The notes beneath the pieces are model-generated. The model searched no databases. It was not told the DNA's origin and worked only from the letters and a program-made list of their open reading frames with translations. This document shows, piece by piece, positions 16,463 to 29,715 of a stretch of DNA of 59,796 bases. The stretch lies in NCBI RefSeq assembly GCF_011250565.1, contig NZ_JAANMS010000028.1:1-59796 (forward strand), in the 5' to 3' direction. The position numbers and the translations under genes are program-made. This DNA is from Nocardioides sp. IC4_145 (GTDB taxonomy: Bacteria; Actinomycetota; Actinomycetes; Propionibacteriales; Nocardioidaceae). The first letter of the stretch is position 1. Each line of letters begins with the position of its first letter.

Positions 16463-17629
16463 GTGGACCGGCCGACCCAGGACGACGTCGCGCCGCCGCT
16501 GACGCCCTGGGGGCGGACGTGGCGGCTGCTGGCGATGCTGGGGCTGAGCGCGGTCGTGTGGCTCCCGGTCGCCGAGGAGCAGCTGCGGGAGTCGCCGTGG
16601 CTGGGCCGGCTCGACGTGGGCCTGGGCGTGCTGTCGTACCTCCTCGTCACCCAGCGCCGGCGCTGGCCGCTCGCCGTCGCGCTGCTGCTCAGCGCATTCG
16701 GGGCCATCTCCGGCGTCGCCGCAGGGCCGGCCACGCTGGCGGCGGTCTCGGTGGCGACCCGCCGCCGGTGGCCCGAGCTGGTCGCGGTCTTCGTCGTCGG
16801 CTTCGCCGGCGCCCAGGTCTTCACGGTCACCCAGGACGACCGCGGCAGCGACCCGCTGTGGCTGCTCACCACGCTGAACGTGGTGGTGCTGGCGGCGTGC
16901 ATCGGGTGGGGCATGTACGTCGGGTCGCGCCGCGAGCTGCTGTGGACCCTGCGGGTCCGGGCCGAGCGCGCCGAGGCCGAGCAGGAGCTGCGCGCCGACC
17001 GGGCCCGGGCCACCGAGCGGGCGCGGATCGCCCGCGAGATGCACGACGTCCTCGCGCACCGGATCTCCCAGATCTCGCTGCACGCCGGCGCGCTCGGCTT
17101 CCGCGAGGACCTCACCGCCGAGCAGATGCGGGCCAGCGCCGCGGTCATCCAGGCCAAGGCCCACGAGGCGCTCACCGACCTGCGCGGGGTGCTCGGCGTG
17201 CTCCGCGACGAGGACACCGGCGAGGTGGTGCACGCGCCCCAGCCGACGTACGACGACGTCCCGCGGCTGGTGGCCGAGGCGCGGGAGGCGGGGCTCCACG
17301 TCGAGCACGTCGACCGGGTGGACGACAGCGCCGGGCCCGTGCCGGACGTCGTCGGCCGCACCGTCTACCGCATCGTCCAGGAAGGGATCACCAACGCCCG
17401 CAAGCACGCGCCGGGGGCGCTGCTCACCATCGAGCTGGCCGGGTCACCGGAGGAGGGTGTCGACGTGACGCTGTGCAACCCGCTCGGCTTCGGGGTCTCC
17501 GTCACCCCCGGCGCCGGCCTCGGGCTGGTCGGCCTGTCGGAGCGGGCCGCGCTGCGCGGTGGCCGGCTCGAGCACCGGCGCGACGGCGGTGCGTTCGTGC
17601 TGCACGGGTGGTTGCCGTGGACGGCATGA
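16463..17629 (+). CDS. NarL-family sensor histidine kinase
   Basis: 388 residues. Four or five transmembrane helices (about residues 20-155) with very short loops form an intramembrane-type sensor. The dimerisation domain contains the phosphoacceptor His194 in IAREMHDVLAHRIS (HisKA_3 type), and the ATP-binding domain contains RIVQEGITNARKHAP and GAGLGLVGLSERA. It phosphorylates the overlapping response regulator. Kinases of this kind often sense cell-envelope stress and control neighbouring ABC exporters. Confidence 0.93.
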   Translation: MDRPTQDDVAPPLTPWGRTWRLLAMLGLSAVVWLPVAEEQLRESPWLGRLDVGLGVLSYLLVTQRRRWPLAVALLLSAFGAISGVAAGPATLAAVSVATRRRWPELVAVFVVGFAGAQVFTVTQDDRGSDPLWLLTTLNVVVLAACIGWGMYVGSRRELLWTLRVRAERAEAEQELRADRARATERARIAREMHDVLAHRISQISLHAGALGFREDLTAEQMRASAAVIQAKAHEALTDLRGVLGVLRDEDTGEVVHAPQPTYDDVPRLVAEAREAGLHVEHVDRVDDSAGPVPDVVGRTVYRIVQEGITNARKHAPGALLTIELAGSPEEGVDVTLCNPLGFGVSVTPGAGLGLVGLSERAALRGGRLEHRRDGGAFVLHGWLPWTA

Positions 17630-18309
17630 CCACGGGTGTCGCTCCTGCTCCCGTGCGGGTGCTGGTCGTCGACGACGACCCGATCGTCCGGTCGGCGCTG
17701 TCGCTGATGCTCGGCGGGCAGGTCGACCTCCAGGTGGTCGGCGAGGCCGGTGACGGCCAGGAGGGCGTGGCGCTCGTCGAGCGGCTGCGCCCCGACGTCG
17801 TGCTCATGGACATCCGGATGCCGGTGCTCGACGGGCTCGAGGCGACCCGGCGGCTGCACCGGCTCCCCGAGCCGCCGCGGGTAATCGTGCTGACGACGTT
17901 CGACGCCGACGAGCACGTGGTGCAGGCGTTGGCCGCGGGTGCGGACGGGTTCCTGCTCAAGGACACTCCCCCGGCGCGGATCGTCGAGGCGCTGCGCAAG
18001 GTCGCCGAGGGCGAGCCGATGCTCTCGCCCTCGGTCACCCGGACCCTCATCGACCGGCTGCGCGCCGACCACGCCGAGCCGGCGGACGACCGGGCGGCGC
18101 GCGCGGAGCGCCGGCTCTCGTCGCTGACCGACCGCGAGCGCGAGGTGGCGCTCGCCGTCGGACGCGGCCTCAGCAACGCCGAGATCGCCCGCGAGCTGCA
18201 CCTGTCCGTGCCGACCGTCAAGGCGCACGTGTCCCGGCTGTTCGAGAAGCTCGTCGTCACCAACCGCGTGCAGATCGCGATCTGCGTCCACGACGCCGGT
18301 CTGGGCTAG
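17626..18309 (+). CDS. NarL/FixJ-family response regulator
   Basis: 227 residues. The receiver has the acidic cluster VVDDD (residues 15-18), phosphoacceptor Asp62 (VVLMDIRMP) and the conserved Lys (LLKDTPP). The C-terminal LuxR-type HTH reads LTDREREVALAVGRGLSNAEIARELHLS. ATG 17626 overlaps the kinase stop by 4 bp. Expected to control the divergent ABC transporter operon. Confidence 0.94.
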   Translation: MTTGVAPAPVRVLVVDDDPIVRSALSLMLGGQVDLQVVGEAGDGQEGVALVERLRPDVVLMDIRMPVLDGLEATRRLHRLPEPPRVIVLTTFDADEHVVQALAAGADGFLLKDTPPARIVEALRKVAEGEPMLSPSVTRTLIDRLRADHAEPADDRAARAERRLSSLTDREREVALAVGRGLSNAEIARELHLSVPTVKAHVSRLFEKLVVTNRVQIAICVHDAGLG

Positions 18310-18316
18310 CGAAGAC

Positions 18317-18344
18317 CGCCGACCTGCCCCGGACCCGGTCGGCG
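18317..18344. terminator. Bidirectional hairpin between convergent genes
   Basis: CGCCGACC/GGTCGGCG forms a perfect 8-bp stem with a 12-nt loop between the response regulator and the metallo-hydrolase gene. Confidence 0.45.
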
Positions 18345-18369
18345 CAGGTGCTCTCGCGCCGGCCCGACG

Positions 18370-19143
18370 TCAGGAGCCGAGGTCGTAAACGGCGCCGGGG
18401 CGGGCGAGCTCGACGGGGCCGTCGTACACCGCGGTGGCCTCGGCCAGCACGACGGCGGGGTCGTGCCAGGGCGGGACGTGGGTGAGGACGAGCCGGCGGA
18501 CGCGGGCGCGCGTGGCGGTGCTGCCGCAGTCGGCGCCGGTGAGGTGGAGGTCCTCGGGGTTGTCCTGGCCCTCCTCGAAGGACGCCTCGGCGAGGAACAG
18601 GTCGGCGTCGGCGGCCAGCCGGTCGAGACCGTCGCACGGGCCGGTGTCGCCGCTGTAGGCGAGGACGGCGCCGTCGGCCTCGATCCGCAGCCCGAAGGCC
18701 GGCACCGGGTGGGCGACCGGGACGGGGTCGACGGCGAACGGCCCGATCCGGACCGGCCCGTCCCAGACCACGAAGTCGAACTCCTCGCGCATGCCGGGGT
18801 CCAGCGGCAGGTCGTAGGCGCGGGCCATCCGGTCGGCGGTGCCCTCGGGGCCGTGCACCGGGATCCGGCGCTGCGGACCGTCGGGGTGGTAGCGCCGCAG
18901 CACGTGGTAGCCGCACAGGTCGAGGCAGTGGTCGGCGTGCAGGTGGCTGAGCAGCACCGCGTCGATCGCGAGCGGGTCGGCGACGCTGTGCAGCGGGCCG
19001 AGCGCGCCGCTGCCGAGGTCCACGAGCACCCGCCAGGTGCGGGAGCCGGTGCCGTCGTCGTGCTCGGCCTCGAGCAGGTAGCAGCTGGCCGGCGACGTGG
19101 GCCCCGGGTAGGACCCGGAGCAGCCGATGACCGTGAGCCTCAC
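18370..19143 (-). CDS. Metallo-beta-lactamase fold hydrolase, Rv1339-like
   Basis: 257 residues. The motif LLSHLHADHCLDL (HxHxDH) and a later His in PVAHPVPAFGLR and an Asp in YSGDTGPCD form a two-metal site like that of RNase Z-type phosphodiesterases. In Mycobacterium tuberculosis the syntenic gene upstream of rphA (Rv1339) has been reported as a cAMP phosphodiesterase; the same position relative to rph here, apart from the inserted transporter and two-component genes, supports orthology. The precise substrate is an inference. Confidence 0.85.
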   Translation of the reverse strand: MRLTVIGCSGSYPGPTSPASCYLLEAEHDDGTGSRTWRVLVDLGSGALGPLHSVADPLAIDAVLLSHLHADHCLDLCGYHVLRRYHPDGPQRRIPVHGPEGTADRMARAYDLPLDPGMREEFDFVVWDGPVRIGPFAVDPVPVAHPVPAFGLRIEADGAVLAYSGDTGPCDGLDRLAADADLFLAEASFEEGQDNPEDLHLTGADCGSTATRARVRRLVLTHVPPWHDPAVVLAEATAVYDGPVELARPGAVYDLGS

Positions 19144-19304
19144 GCGCGTCCTCCCCCGAGACGTCCGCCCGCGGTGACCCGGGTGCCGGGGACGGCGACG
19201 GGAGCGGACACGAGCGGCACGGACGCAACGGTAAGCGCATCGCCCCCGATTGGCACGGACTCTTGAGCAGCGTCACGTCGCGCCGAGCCACGTCACACGC
19301 GGGT

Positions 19305-19310
19305 TAGCGT
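19305..19310 (+). promoter_or_regulatory. Leaderless-type -10 box of the phosphodiesterase gene
   Basis: TAGCGT ends 6 nt before GTG 19317, which supports that start. Confidence 0.5.
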
Positions 19311-19316
19311 GGGCGG

Positions 19317-20369
19317 GTGCGCCGTACCCCCCTCGTTGCCGCCGCGCTGACCGCGCTGGTCTCGCTCGCCTGCACGTCCACCCCCGCCGGTACGTCGCCG
19401 GGCGACGCGTCGGCGGACGCATCGGCCACCGCGGTCCGGGCGTCCGCGGGTGCCCGCGAGGTCCCGGACGACCGGCGCGTGCTCGCGATCTCCGTGGACG
19501 GACTCAACCCGGCCGCGCTCGACCGGCTGGGCCGCGGCCGCACGCCGGTGCTCCACCGGCTGCTCGCCGAGGGCGCGTCGACCCGGAACGCCCGCACCGC
19601 GCGGGAGCTGACCCTGACGCTGCCCAACCACACCGGCATGGTCACCGGCCGCCGCGTGGACGCGAGCAGGGGCGGCCACGGCGTCACCTGGAACGACCAC
19701 CGCCCGCGCACGACCGTCCAGCGCGCGGCCGGCCACGGGGTGGCGTCTGTCTTCAGCGTCGTCCACGCCGCGGGGGGCGAGTCGTCGGTGTTCACCGGCA
19801 AGGACAAGTTCACGCTCTTCGACCGCTCCTGGCCGGCGGGCGTCACCGACCTGACCTACGACGAGGACCCGCTCGCGCTGGTCAAGGCGGCCCGCCGCGA
19901 CCTGCGCCGCGAGGGCCGGGCGCTGACCTTCGTCCACCTCGCCACTCCCGACGTCGCCGGGCACGAGCACGGCTTCATGTCCCGGCCCTACCTCGAGGCC
20001 GTGGCGACCACCGACGCCCTCGTCGGCAGGCTGGTGCGCGCCATCGAGGCCGACGGAGAGCTCCGGGGCGAGGTGGTCGTCGTGCTGACCGCCGACCACG
20101 GCGGCAAGGGCCGCGGCCACTACGACGCAGGGCGGCTCGCCGACTTCCGGGTGCCGTTCCTCGTCTGGGGGCCGGGCATCGCGCCCGCCGACCTCTACGG
20201 TCTCAACCCCGACCGCCGGGCCCCCGGCCGCTCCCGCACGTCGTACGCCGGCAGCCAGCCGGTCCGCAACGGCGACCTCGCCAACGTCGTCACGGGGCTG
20301 CTGGGGCTCGACCCGGTGCCGGGCAGCGAGTTCGGCGTCGACGACCCGCTGGACGTCGCTGCGGACTGA
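19317..20369 (+). CDS. Lipoprotein of the alkaline phosphatase/nucleotide pyrophosphatase superfamily
   Basis: 350 residues with a signal sequence and lipobox LVSLAC (Cys19), then an Asp/Ala-rich linker. The catalytic domain shows ISVDGLNPAALDRLG (metal Asp), TLTLPNHTGMVTGR (Thr nucleophile in the LPNHT context), PDVAGHEHG and LTADHGGKG, the metal ligands of type I phosphodiesterases. Expected to hydrolyse phosphodiesters or phosphate esters outside the membrane; substrate unknown. Confidence 0.9.
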   Translation: MRRTPLVAAALTALVSLACTSTPAGTSPGDASADASATAVRASAGAREVPDDRRVLAISVDGLNPAALDRLGRGRTPVLHRLLAEGASTRNARTARELTLTLPNHTGMVTGRRVDASRGGHGVTWNDHRPRTTVQRAAGHGVASVFSVVHAAGGESSVFTGKDKFTLFDRSWPAGVTDLTYDEDPLALVKAARRDLRREGRALTFVHLATPDVAGHEHGFMSRPYLEAVATTDALVGRLVRAIEADGELRGEVVVVLTADHGGKGRGHYDAGRLADFRVPFLVWGPGIAPADLYGLNPDRRAPGRSRTSYAGSQPVRNGDLANVVTGLLGLDPVPGSEFGVDDPLDVAAD

Positions 20370-20390
20370 CCGCTGACGCGGTCCGCCCGT

Positions 20391-23044
<2,654 letters not shown>

Positions 23045-23097
23045 TCACCATCGCAGCACCGTACCGCCGGCGCACGTCCGCTGGCGCGGCCCCGCTC

Positions 23098-25315
<2,218 letters not shown>

Positions 25316-25344
25316 GCGGCTCGCGCCCCTCCTCGTACCGACTC

Positions 25345-25420
25345 CGGGGTAGTAGCGGACGTTCTTGTCCTTCGTCGGGGTAGTCACGGACGTTTCCGCC
25401 CGTTACTACCCCGACGAAGG
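25345..25420. repeat. Palindromic repeat element between gdhA and the NUDIX gene
   Basis: CGGGGTAGTAGCGGACGTT (25345) recurs with two changes at 25376. The second copy is part of a 16-bp perfect inverted repeat, 25369-25384 with 25405-25420, whose 20-nt loop folds further (ACGG/CCGT). The element fills the gap between convergent genes and ends 3 nt before the NUDIX stop codon. Confidence 0.8.
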
Positions 25421-25422
25421 CC

Positions 25423-25890
25423 TCAGGTGAGGAACCGCGCGGCCACCTCGTCGGCGAGGCCGGCATCGATCCGGGCGAGCATGTGCTCCTCCATGGGCGG
25501 GAGGTCGGCGAGCGGCCACCAGCGGACGTCGGTGTTCTCGTCGTCGGCGGCGTGCGGCTCGCCGGCGACCCACGAGCAGGCGAACGTTAGGTCGAGGTAC
25601 ACCCCGCGGTCACCGTTGGGGTGGGTGATCCGCGGGCTCACGCTCACCGCGGCCAGCCGGTCCACCGAGATCTCGACCCCGGCCTCCTCCAGCGCCTCGC
25701 GCCGGGCCGCGACGGCCGGCTCCTCGCCGGGGTCGACGATCCCGGTGACCGGCGCCCAGCGGCCGTTGTCGACGCGCTCGGTCAGCAGGACCTCGTCCCC
25801 GCGGCGTACGACCGCCGTCACCGCGGGCAGCCACAGCTCCCGGGTGCCGACCAGCTCACGGAGCTCGGCGACGAACGGCGGGATCGGCAC
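25423..25890 (-). CDS. NUDIX hydrolase
   Basis: 155 residues with the NUDIX box GIVDPGEEPAVAARREALEEAGVE close to the GX5EX7REUXEEXGU consensus (residues about 50-72). Such enzymes hydrolyse nucleoside diphosphates linked to another group. Substrate unknown. The GTG 25890 start has a GAGACT box 6 nt upstream, compatible with a leaderless message. Confidence 0.92.
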   Translation of the reverse strand: MPIPPFVAELRELVGTRELWLPAVTAVVRRGDEVLLTERVDNGRWAPVTGIVDPGEEPAVAARREALEEAGVEISVDRLAAVSVSPRITHPNGDRGVYLDLTFACSWVAGEPHAADDENTDVRWWPLADLPPMEEHMLARIDAGLADEVAARFLT

Positions 25891-25924
25891 GGCGCGAGTC
25901 TCCCACCTCGCGCCGGCGCGGTGC

Positions 25925-26515
25925 TCAGCGCCGCGCGCTCAACGCCTCGACGAGCGTCTCCTGGAGGTAGCCGACCCACTCGTAGATGTCGTGCGCCTGG
26001 GCGCGGGGGTCGTCGTCGGGGAGGCCGTGCCAGTAGTCCTCGTCGCCGTCCTCGACGCCGAGCCGGGTGGCCAGCGCGAGCCGGACGTCGGTGAAGGAGC
26101 GCATCCAGGTCTCGGCGGTCGGCTCGTCGAGCTCGACGTCGATCATCAGCCCGTCCTCGGTCAGCTCGGCGGGCAGCCCGGCCTCCTCCAGGCCGTCGAT
26201 GACCGTCGCCGCGGCGCGGGCCTTGCCGTCGCGCAGGGCGCCCTCGGTGTAGCGGCGGAACTCCGAGGCGGCCTCGGCGTCGTCGCGGTACGCCGTGGGG
26301 AACAGGCGCGCGAGCACCGGGTCGTCCGGCTCGGTCGTCGGGCCGCTGAAGTCCATCATCGCCTCGAACGGGTCCAGGCCGTCGGTCGGTGCGGCCGCCT
26401 CGTTGCGCAGCAGCTCGACCAGCTGCGAGGCGAGCGAGCGCAGCAGGTCGGCCTCGAAGCCGGTGAAGTTGGCGATGACCCGCCCGCTGCGGCGGTGCCG
26501 CGCGAACCCGCTCAC
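25925..26515 (-). CDS. DUF2017 family protein
   Basis: 196 residues, mostly alpha-helical and acidic. The family is found next to clpS across actinobacteria (Rv1332 position in Mycobacterium), and its function is unknown. GTG 26515 overlaps the clpS stop by 4 bp (GTGA), so the pair is probably translationally coupled, hinting at a role in ClpS/ClpP proteolysis. Confidence 0.88.
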   Translation of the reverse strand: MSGFARHRRSGRVIANFTGFEADLLRSLASQLVELLRNEAAAPTDGLDPFEAMMDFSGPTTEPDDPVLARLFPTAYRDDAEAASEFRRYTEGALRDGKARAAATVIDGLEEAGLPAELTEDGLMIDVELDEPTAETWMRSFTDVRLALATRLGVEDGDEDYWHGLPDDDPRAQAHDIYEWVGYLQETLVEALSARR

Positions 26516-26808
26516 TCGGCGCGGTCCATCGTCGCCCAGAGGCCGTACTCGTGCATCGCCTGCACGTCGCGCTCCATCTCCTCGCGCGTCCCCGAGCTGA
26601 CGACGGACTTGCCGTCCTCGTGGACCTCCATCATCAGCTGCTCGGCCTTGCGCTTGTCGTAGCCGAAGTACTTCTGGAAGACGTAGGTCACGTACGACAT
26701 CAGGTTGACCGGGTCGTTCCAGACGATCGTCACCCACGGCTTGGCCAGGAACGTGATCTCGTCGGGGGTGGTGGTCGGCTCGACCTCGACAGGACTGGCA
26801 GCGGACAC
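26512..26808 (-). CDS. clpS: ATP-dependent Clp protease adaptor ClpS
   Basis: 98 residues containing [26 protein letters not shown] and the substrate-binding [16 protein letters not shown] segment. ClpS delivers N-degron proteins to the ClpAP/ClpCP protease. GTG 26808 follows GGAGGC and is divergent from pncB across 40 bp. Confidence 0.95.
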   Translation of the reverse strand: MSAASPVEVEPTTTPDEITFLAKPWVTIVWNDPVNLMSYVTYVFQKYFGYDKRKAEQLMMEVHEDGKSVVSSGTREEMERDVQAMHEYGLWATMDRAE

Positions 26809-26848
26809 GCCTCCATGGTGTCACAGCGATGTGGGCACTCTTGTCCCT

Positions 26849-28171
26849 GTGACCCCCACGACGGCACCCGCGACGGCACCCTCCACCACGGCATCGACCG
26901 CGCTCCTCACCGACCACTACGAGCTGACCATGCTGCAGGCGGCGCTGGCCGCCGGCACGGCCGGACGCCGGTCGGTCTTCGAGCTGTTCCCGCGCCGGCT
27001 GCCGGAGGGCCGGCGGTACGGCGTGGTGGCCGGCGTGGGCCGCGCACTGGACGCGATCGAGGCGTTCCGCTTCGACGACGAGGTGCTGGCGGTGCTCGAT
27101 GACGTCGTGGACGAGCCGACCCGCGAGTGGCTGGCGTCGTACCGCTTCTCCGGCGACGTGTGGGGCTACCCGGAGGGCGAGGTGTACTTCCCGCACTCGC
27201 CGCTGGTGGTGGTCGAGTCGACCTTCGCCGAGGCGGTGCTGCTGGAGACCGTGCTGCTGTCGATCTACAACCACGACTCCGCGATCGCGTCGGCCGCCTC
27301 GCGGATGACGATGGTCTCCTGCGAGCGGCCGTGCGTGGAGATGGGCTCGCGGCGCACCCACGAGGAGGCGGCCGTGGCCGCGGCGCGGGCGGCGTACGTG
27401 GCCGGCTTCGCGGGGACCTCGAACCTCGCCGCGCGGCAGCGGTACGGCGTGCCCACCTCGGGCACGTCGGCGCACAGCTTCACCCTCCTGCACGACACCG
27501 AGACCGACGCGTTCCGCGCGCAGGTCGCCTCGCTCGGCGAGGGCACGACCCTGCTGGTCGACACCTACGACATCGCCGAGGCGGTGCGGGTCGGCGTCGA
27601 GGTGGCCGGGACCGGCCTCGGGGCGGTGCGGCTGGACTCCGGCGACCTCGGGTCGCTGGCGTCGGAGGTGCGTGGCCAGCTCGACTCGCTCGGCGCGACG
27701 GGCACGCGGATCGTCGTGACGAGCGACCTGGACGAGTACGCCATCGCGGCGCTGGCCGCGGCGCCGGTCGACGGGTACGGCGTCGGCACCCAGCTGGTGA
27801 CCGGCTCGGGCCACCCGACCAGCGGCTTCGTCTACAAGCTCGTGGCCCGCGAGGGCGAGGGCGGCTCCATGGTGCCGGTGGCGAAGAAGAGCGCGGACAA
27901 GGCGTCGTACGGCGGTCGCAAGTACGCCCTGCGCCGGCTCGACCACCGCGGCACGGCCGAGGCGGAGGTGGTCGGCACCGGCCGCGTGCCCGAGAACGAC
28001 GGAGACGACCGCGAGCTGCTCGTCCCGCTCGTGCGCGACGGCGAGGTGGTCGGCCGCGAGCCGCTCGAGGCCGCGCGCGCGCGGCACCTGCGCTCGCGGG
28101 GCGAGCTGCCGCTGGCCGCCCAGCAGATGTCGCGCGGCGAGCCGGTCATCCCGACGATCCGCCTGGACTGA
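26849..28171 (+). CDS. pncB: Nicotinate phosphoribosyltransferase
   Basis: 440 residues from GTG 26849. Recognisable segments: LLTDHYELTMLQA, FELFPRRLPEGRRYGV, FAGTSNLAARQRYGVPTSGTSAHS (phosphate-binding His region), LLVDTYD and VRLDSGDLG. It converts nicotinate and PRPP to nicotinate mononucleotide in NAD salvage. It precedes pncA by 22 nt, which supplies nicotinate. Order pncB/clpS/DUF2017 is shared with Mycobacterium. Confidence 0.95.
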   Translation: MTPTTAPATAPSTTASTALLTDHYELTMLQAALAAGTAGRRSVFELFPRRLPEGRRYGVVAGVGRALDAIEAFRFDDEVLAVLDDVVDEPTREWLASYRFSGDVWGYPEGEVYFPHSPLVVVESTFAEAVLLETVLLSIYNHDSAIASAASRMTMVSCERPCVEMGSRRTHEEAAVAAARAAYVAGFAGTSNLAARQRYGVPTSGTSAHSFTLLHDTETDAFRAQVASLGEGTTLLVDTYDIAEAVRVGVEVAGTGLGAVRLDSGDLGSLASEVRGQLDSLGATGTRIVVTSDLDEYAIAALAAAPVDGYGVGTQLVTGSGHPTSGFVYKLVAREGEGGSMVPVAKKSADKASYGGRKYALRRLDHRGTAEAEVVGTGRVPENDGDDRELLVPLVRDGEVVGREPLEAARARHLRSRGELPLAAQQMSRGEPVIPTIRLD

Positions 28172-28181
28172 CCCTCTGGAC

Positions 28182-28187
28182 TAGCCT
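28182..28187 (+). promoter_or_regulatory. Leaderless-type -10 box of pncA
   Basis: TAGCCT ends 6 nt before ATG 28194, just after the pncB stop. Confidence 0.5.
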
Positions 28188-28193
28188 CGCCGC

Positions 28194-28751
28194 ATGGCTC
28201 GCGCACTCGTCGTCGTCGACGTCCAGAACGACTTCTGCGAGGGCGGCTCGCTGCCCGTGACCGGCGGGGCGCAGGTCGCCCGCGACGTCACCGCGCTGCT
28301 CCGCGACCGGGCCGCCGGCTGGGCCCATGTCGTCGCCACGAAGGACCACCACCGCGACCCCGGTGACCACTGGTCCGACGACCCCGACTTCGTGCACTCC
28401 TGGCCCAAGCACTGCGAGGTCGGCACCGCCGGCGAGGACTTCCACCCGGACCTGGACCCGGCGCCGTTCGAGGCGGTCTTCCGCAAGGGCGAGCACGCCG
28501 CGGCGTACTCCGGCTTCGAGGGGCTCGCCGAGGACGGCTCCGCGCTCACCGACTGGCTGCGCGCCCGCGGCGTGACCGAGGTCGACGTCTGCGGCATCGC
28601 CACCGACCACTGCGTGCGCGCCACGGCGCTCGACGCCGCCGCGGCCGGGTTCGCCACGCGGGTGCTGCTCGACCTGTGCGCGGGGGTCGCGCCCGCCACC
28701 ACCGAGGCAGCGCTCGTCGAGCTGCGCGAGGCGGGTGTCGAGGTTGCCTGA
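28194..28751 (+). CDS. pncA: Nicotinamidase
   Basis: 185 residues. The catalytic triad is Asp9 (VVDVQNDF), Lys98 (FRKGEHAAAYSGF) and Cys140 (GIATDHCVRATA). The metal site is Asp51, His53, His59 and His73 (KDHHRDPGDHW; WPKHC). It hydrolyses nicotinamide to nicotinate, feeding PncB. In Mycobacterium this family activates pyrazinamide. The 3' end overlaps the next gene by 17 bp. Confidence 0.95.
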   Translation: MARALVVVDVQNDFCEGGSLPVTGGAQVARDVTALLRDRAAGWAHVVATKDHHRDPGDHWSDDPDFVHSWPKHCEVGTAGEDFHPDLDPAPFEAVFRKGEHAAAYSGFEGLAEDGSALTDWLRARGVTEVDVCGIATDHCVRATALDAAAAGFATRVLLDLCAGVAPATTEAALVELREAGVEVA

Positions 28752-29529
28752 GGCGCCTGGGCAGACGTCGCCCGAGGTGCACGTCGACCTCACCGACGGC
28801 GTCCTGCGGCTGACCATGGACCGGCCGCGCGCGCTCAACGCGCTGACGCCCGACATGCCGGCGCTGATGGCGACGGAGATCGAGCGTGCGACCGCCCGCG
28901 ACGACGTGCGGGTCGTGATGCTCGCCGGCACCGGGCGGGCGTTCAGCACCGGGGCGGACATCTCCGGCACGTACACGATCGACGACACCTCGATGGACAC
29001 CGCGAACCGGTGGATCCGCGCGATCACCTCCTGCGACAAGCCGGTCGTCGCTGCCGTCAACGGGGTCGCCGCCGGCGTCAGCTGCTCCGCGGCGCTCGCC
29101 TGCGACCTCGTCGTCGCTGCGGAGTCGGCGTCGTTCCTGCTGCCGTTCGCCAACGTCGGGCTGATGGTCGACGGCGGCGCCTCCGCGACCGTCGCGGCCG
29201 CGATCGGCCGGCCCCGGGCGATGCGGATGGCGCTGCTCGCCGAGCCGCTGCCGGCCCGCACGGCGTACGACGTCGGGCTGGTCAGCCACCTCGCGCCCGA
29301 CGCGTCGTTCGCCGCGGAGGTCGACGCCCTCGTCGCCCGGCTCGCCGCCGGTCCGCCGCTCGCGCTGGCCGCCAGCAAGAAGGCCGTCAACGCCGCCACC
29401 CTCACCCAGCTCGACCCCGCCCTCGAGCGCGAGAAGTCCGGCCAGTCCGTGCTGCTCCGCACCGCCGACGTCGTCGAGGGTGTCGTCGCCTTCGCCGAGC
29501 GTCGCCCGCCGGTCTTCCGCGGGGAGTAG
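28735..29529 (+). CDS. Enoyl-CoA hydratase/isomerase family protein
   Basis: 264 residues from GTG 28735, overlapping the pncA end. The crotonase fold shows ALNALTPDMPA, GTGRAFSTGADISG (oxyanion hole) and PVVAAVNGVAAGVSCSAALACDLVVAAE. A catalytic Glu is not clearly conserved: the usual LPFANVGL position is followed by MVDGGAS, so the exact reaction is open. Probably involved in fatty-acid or branched-chain acyl-CoA turnover. Confidence 0.87.
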   Translation: MSRLPEAPGQTSPEVHVDLTDGVLRLTMDRPRALNALTPDMPALMATEIERATARDDVRVVMLAGTGRAFSTGADISGTYTIDDTSMDTANRWIRAITSCDKPVVAAVNGVAAGVSCSAALACDLVVAAESASFLLPFANVGLMVDGGASATVAAAIGRPRAMRMALLAEPLPARTAYDVGLVSHLAPDASFAAEVDALVARLAAGPPLALAASKKAVNAATLTQLDPALEREKSGQSVLLRTADVVEGVVAFAERRPPVFRGE

Positions 29530-29558
29530 CCAGGGCGGGCGGTCGCGCTGCTGCGAGC

Positions 29559-29628
29559 TGTAACGGACAGTTCGCTGCTCTACCCGCACGTTGCAGCGTG
29601 CGGGTAGAGCGGCGAACTGCGCGTTACA
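29559..29628. repeat. Long near-perfect hairpin element
   Basis: TGTAACG (29559-29565) pairs with CGTTACA (29622-29628). Apart from two mismatches the arms continue through AGTTCG/CGAACT to a perfect 14-bp stem GCTCTACCCGCACG/CGTGCGGGTAGAGC with a 6-nt loop, about 31 bp per arm. The right arm end, read on the minus strand (29630-29613), is CTTGTAACGCGCAGTTCG, nearly the same as the array start at 13055. It lies after the hydratase gene. Confidence 0.85.
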
Positions 29629-29688
29629 AGCGACCGCGGCCGCTACTCCCCAACAACCACTTGACGGTGCCGACCGAGCCGCGGCAGA

Positions 29689-29710
29689 CTCCCCAATGAG
29701 TCTTTGGGAG
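29689..29710. promoter_or_regulatory. Putative operator of the ArsR-type regulator
   Basis: CTCCC-N-AA and TT-N-GGGAG form an imperfect inverted repeat that overlaps the ribosome-binding site. A TTGACG -35-like box lies at 29661-29666 and CAGACT about 18 nt farther could be the -10. ArsR-family repressors commonly autoregulate at such sites. Confidence 0.35.
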
Positions 29711-29715
29711 GTCGG

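Noticed and set aside
25925..28087. Open frame of 720 codons on the minus strand
   Set aside because: Only the end (DUF2017, from GTG 26515) is real; the rest lies opposite pncB or in a different frame of clpS.
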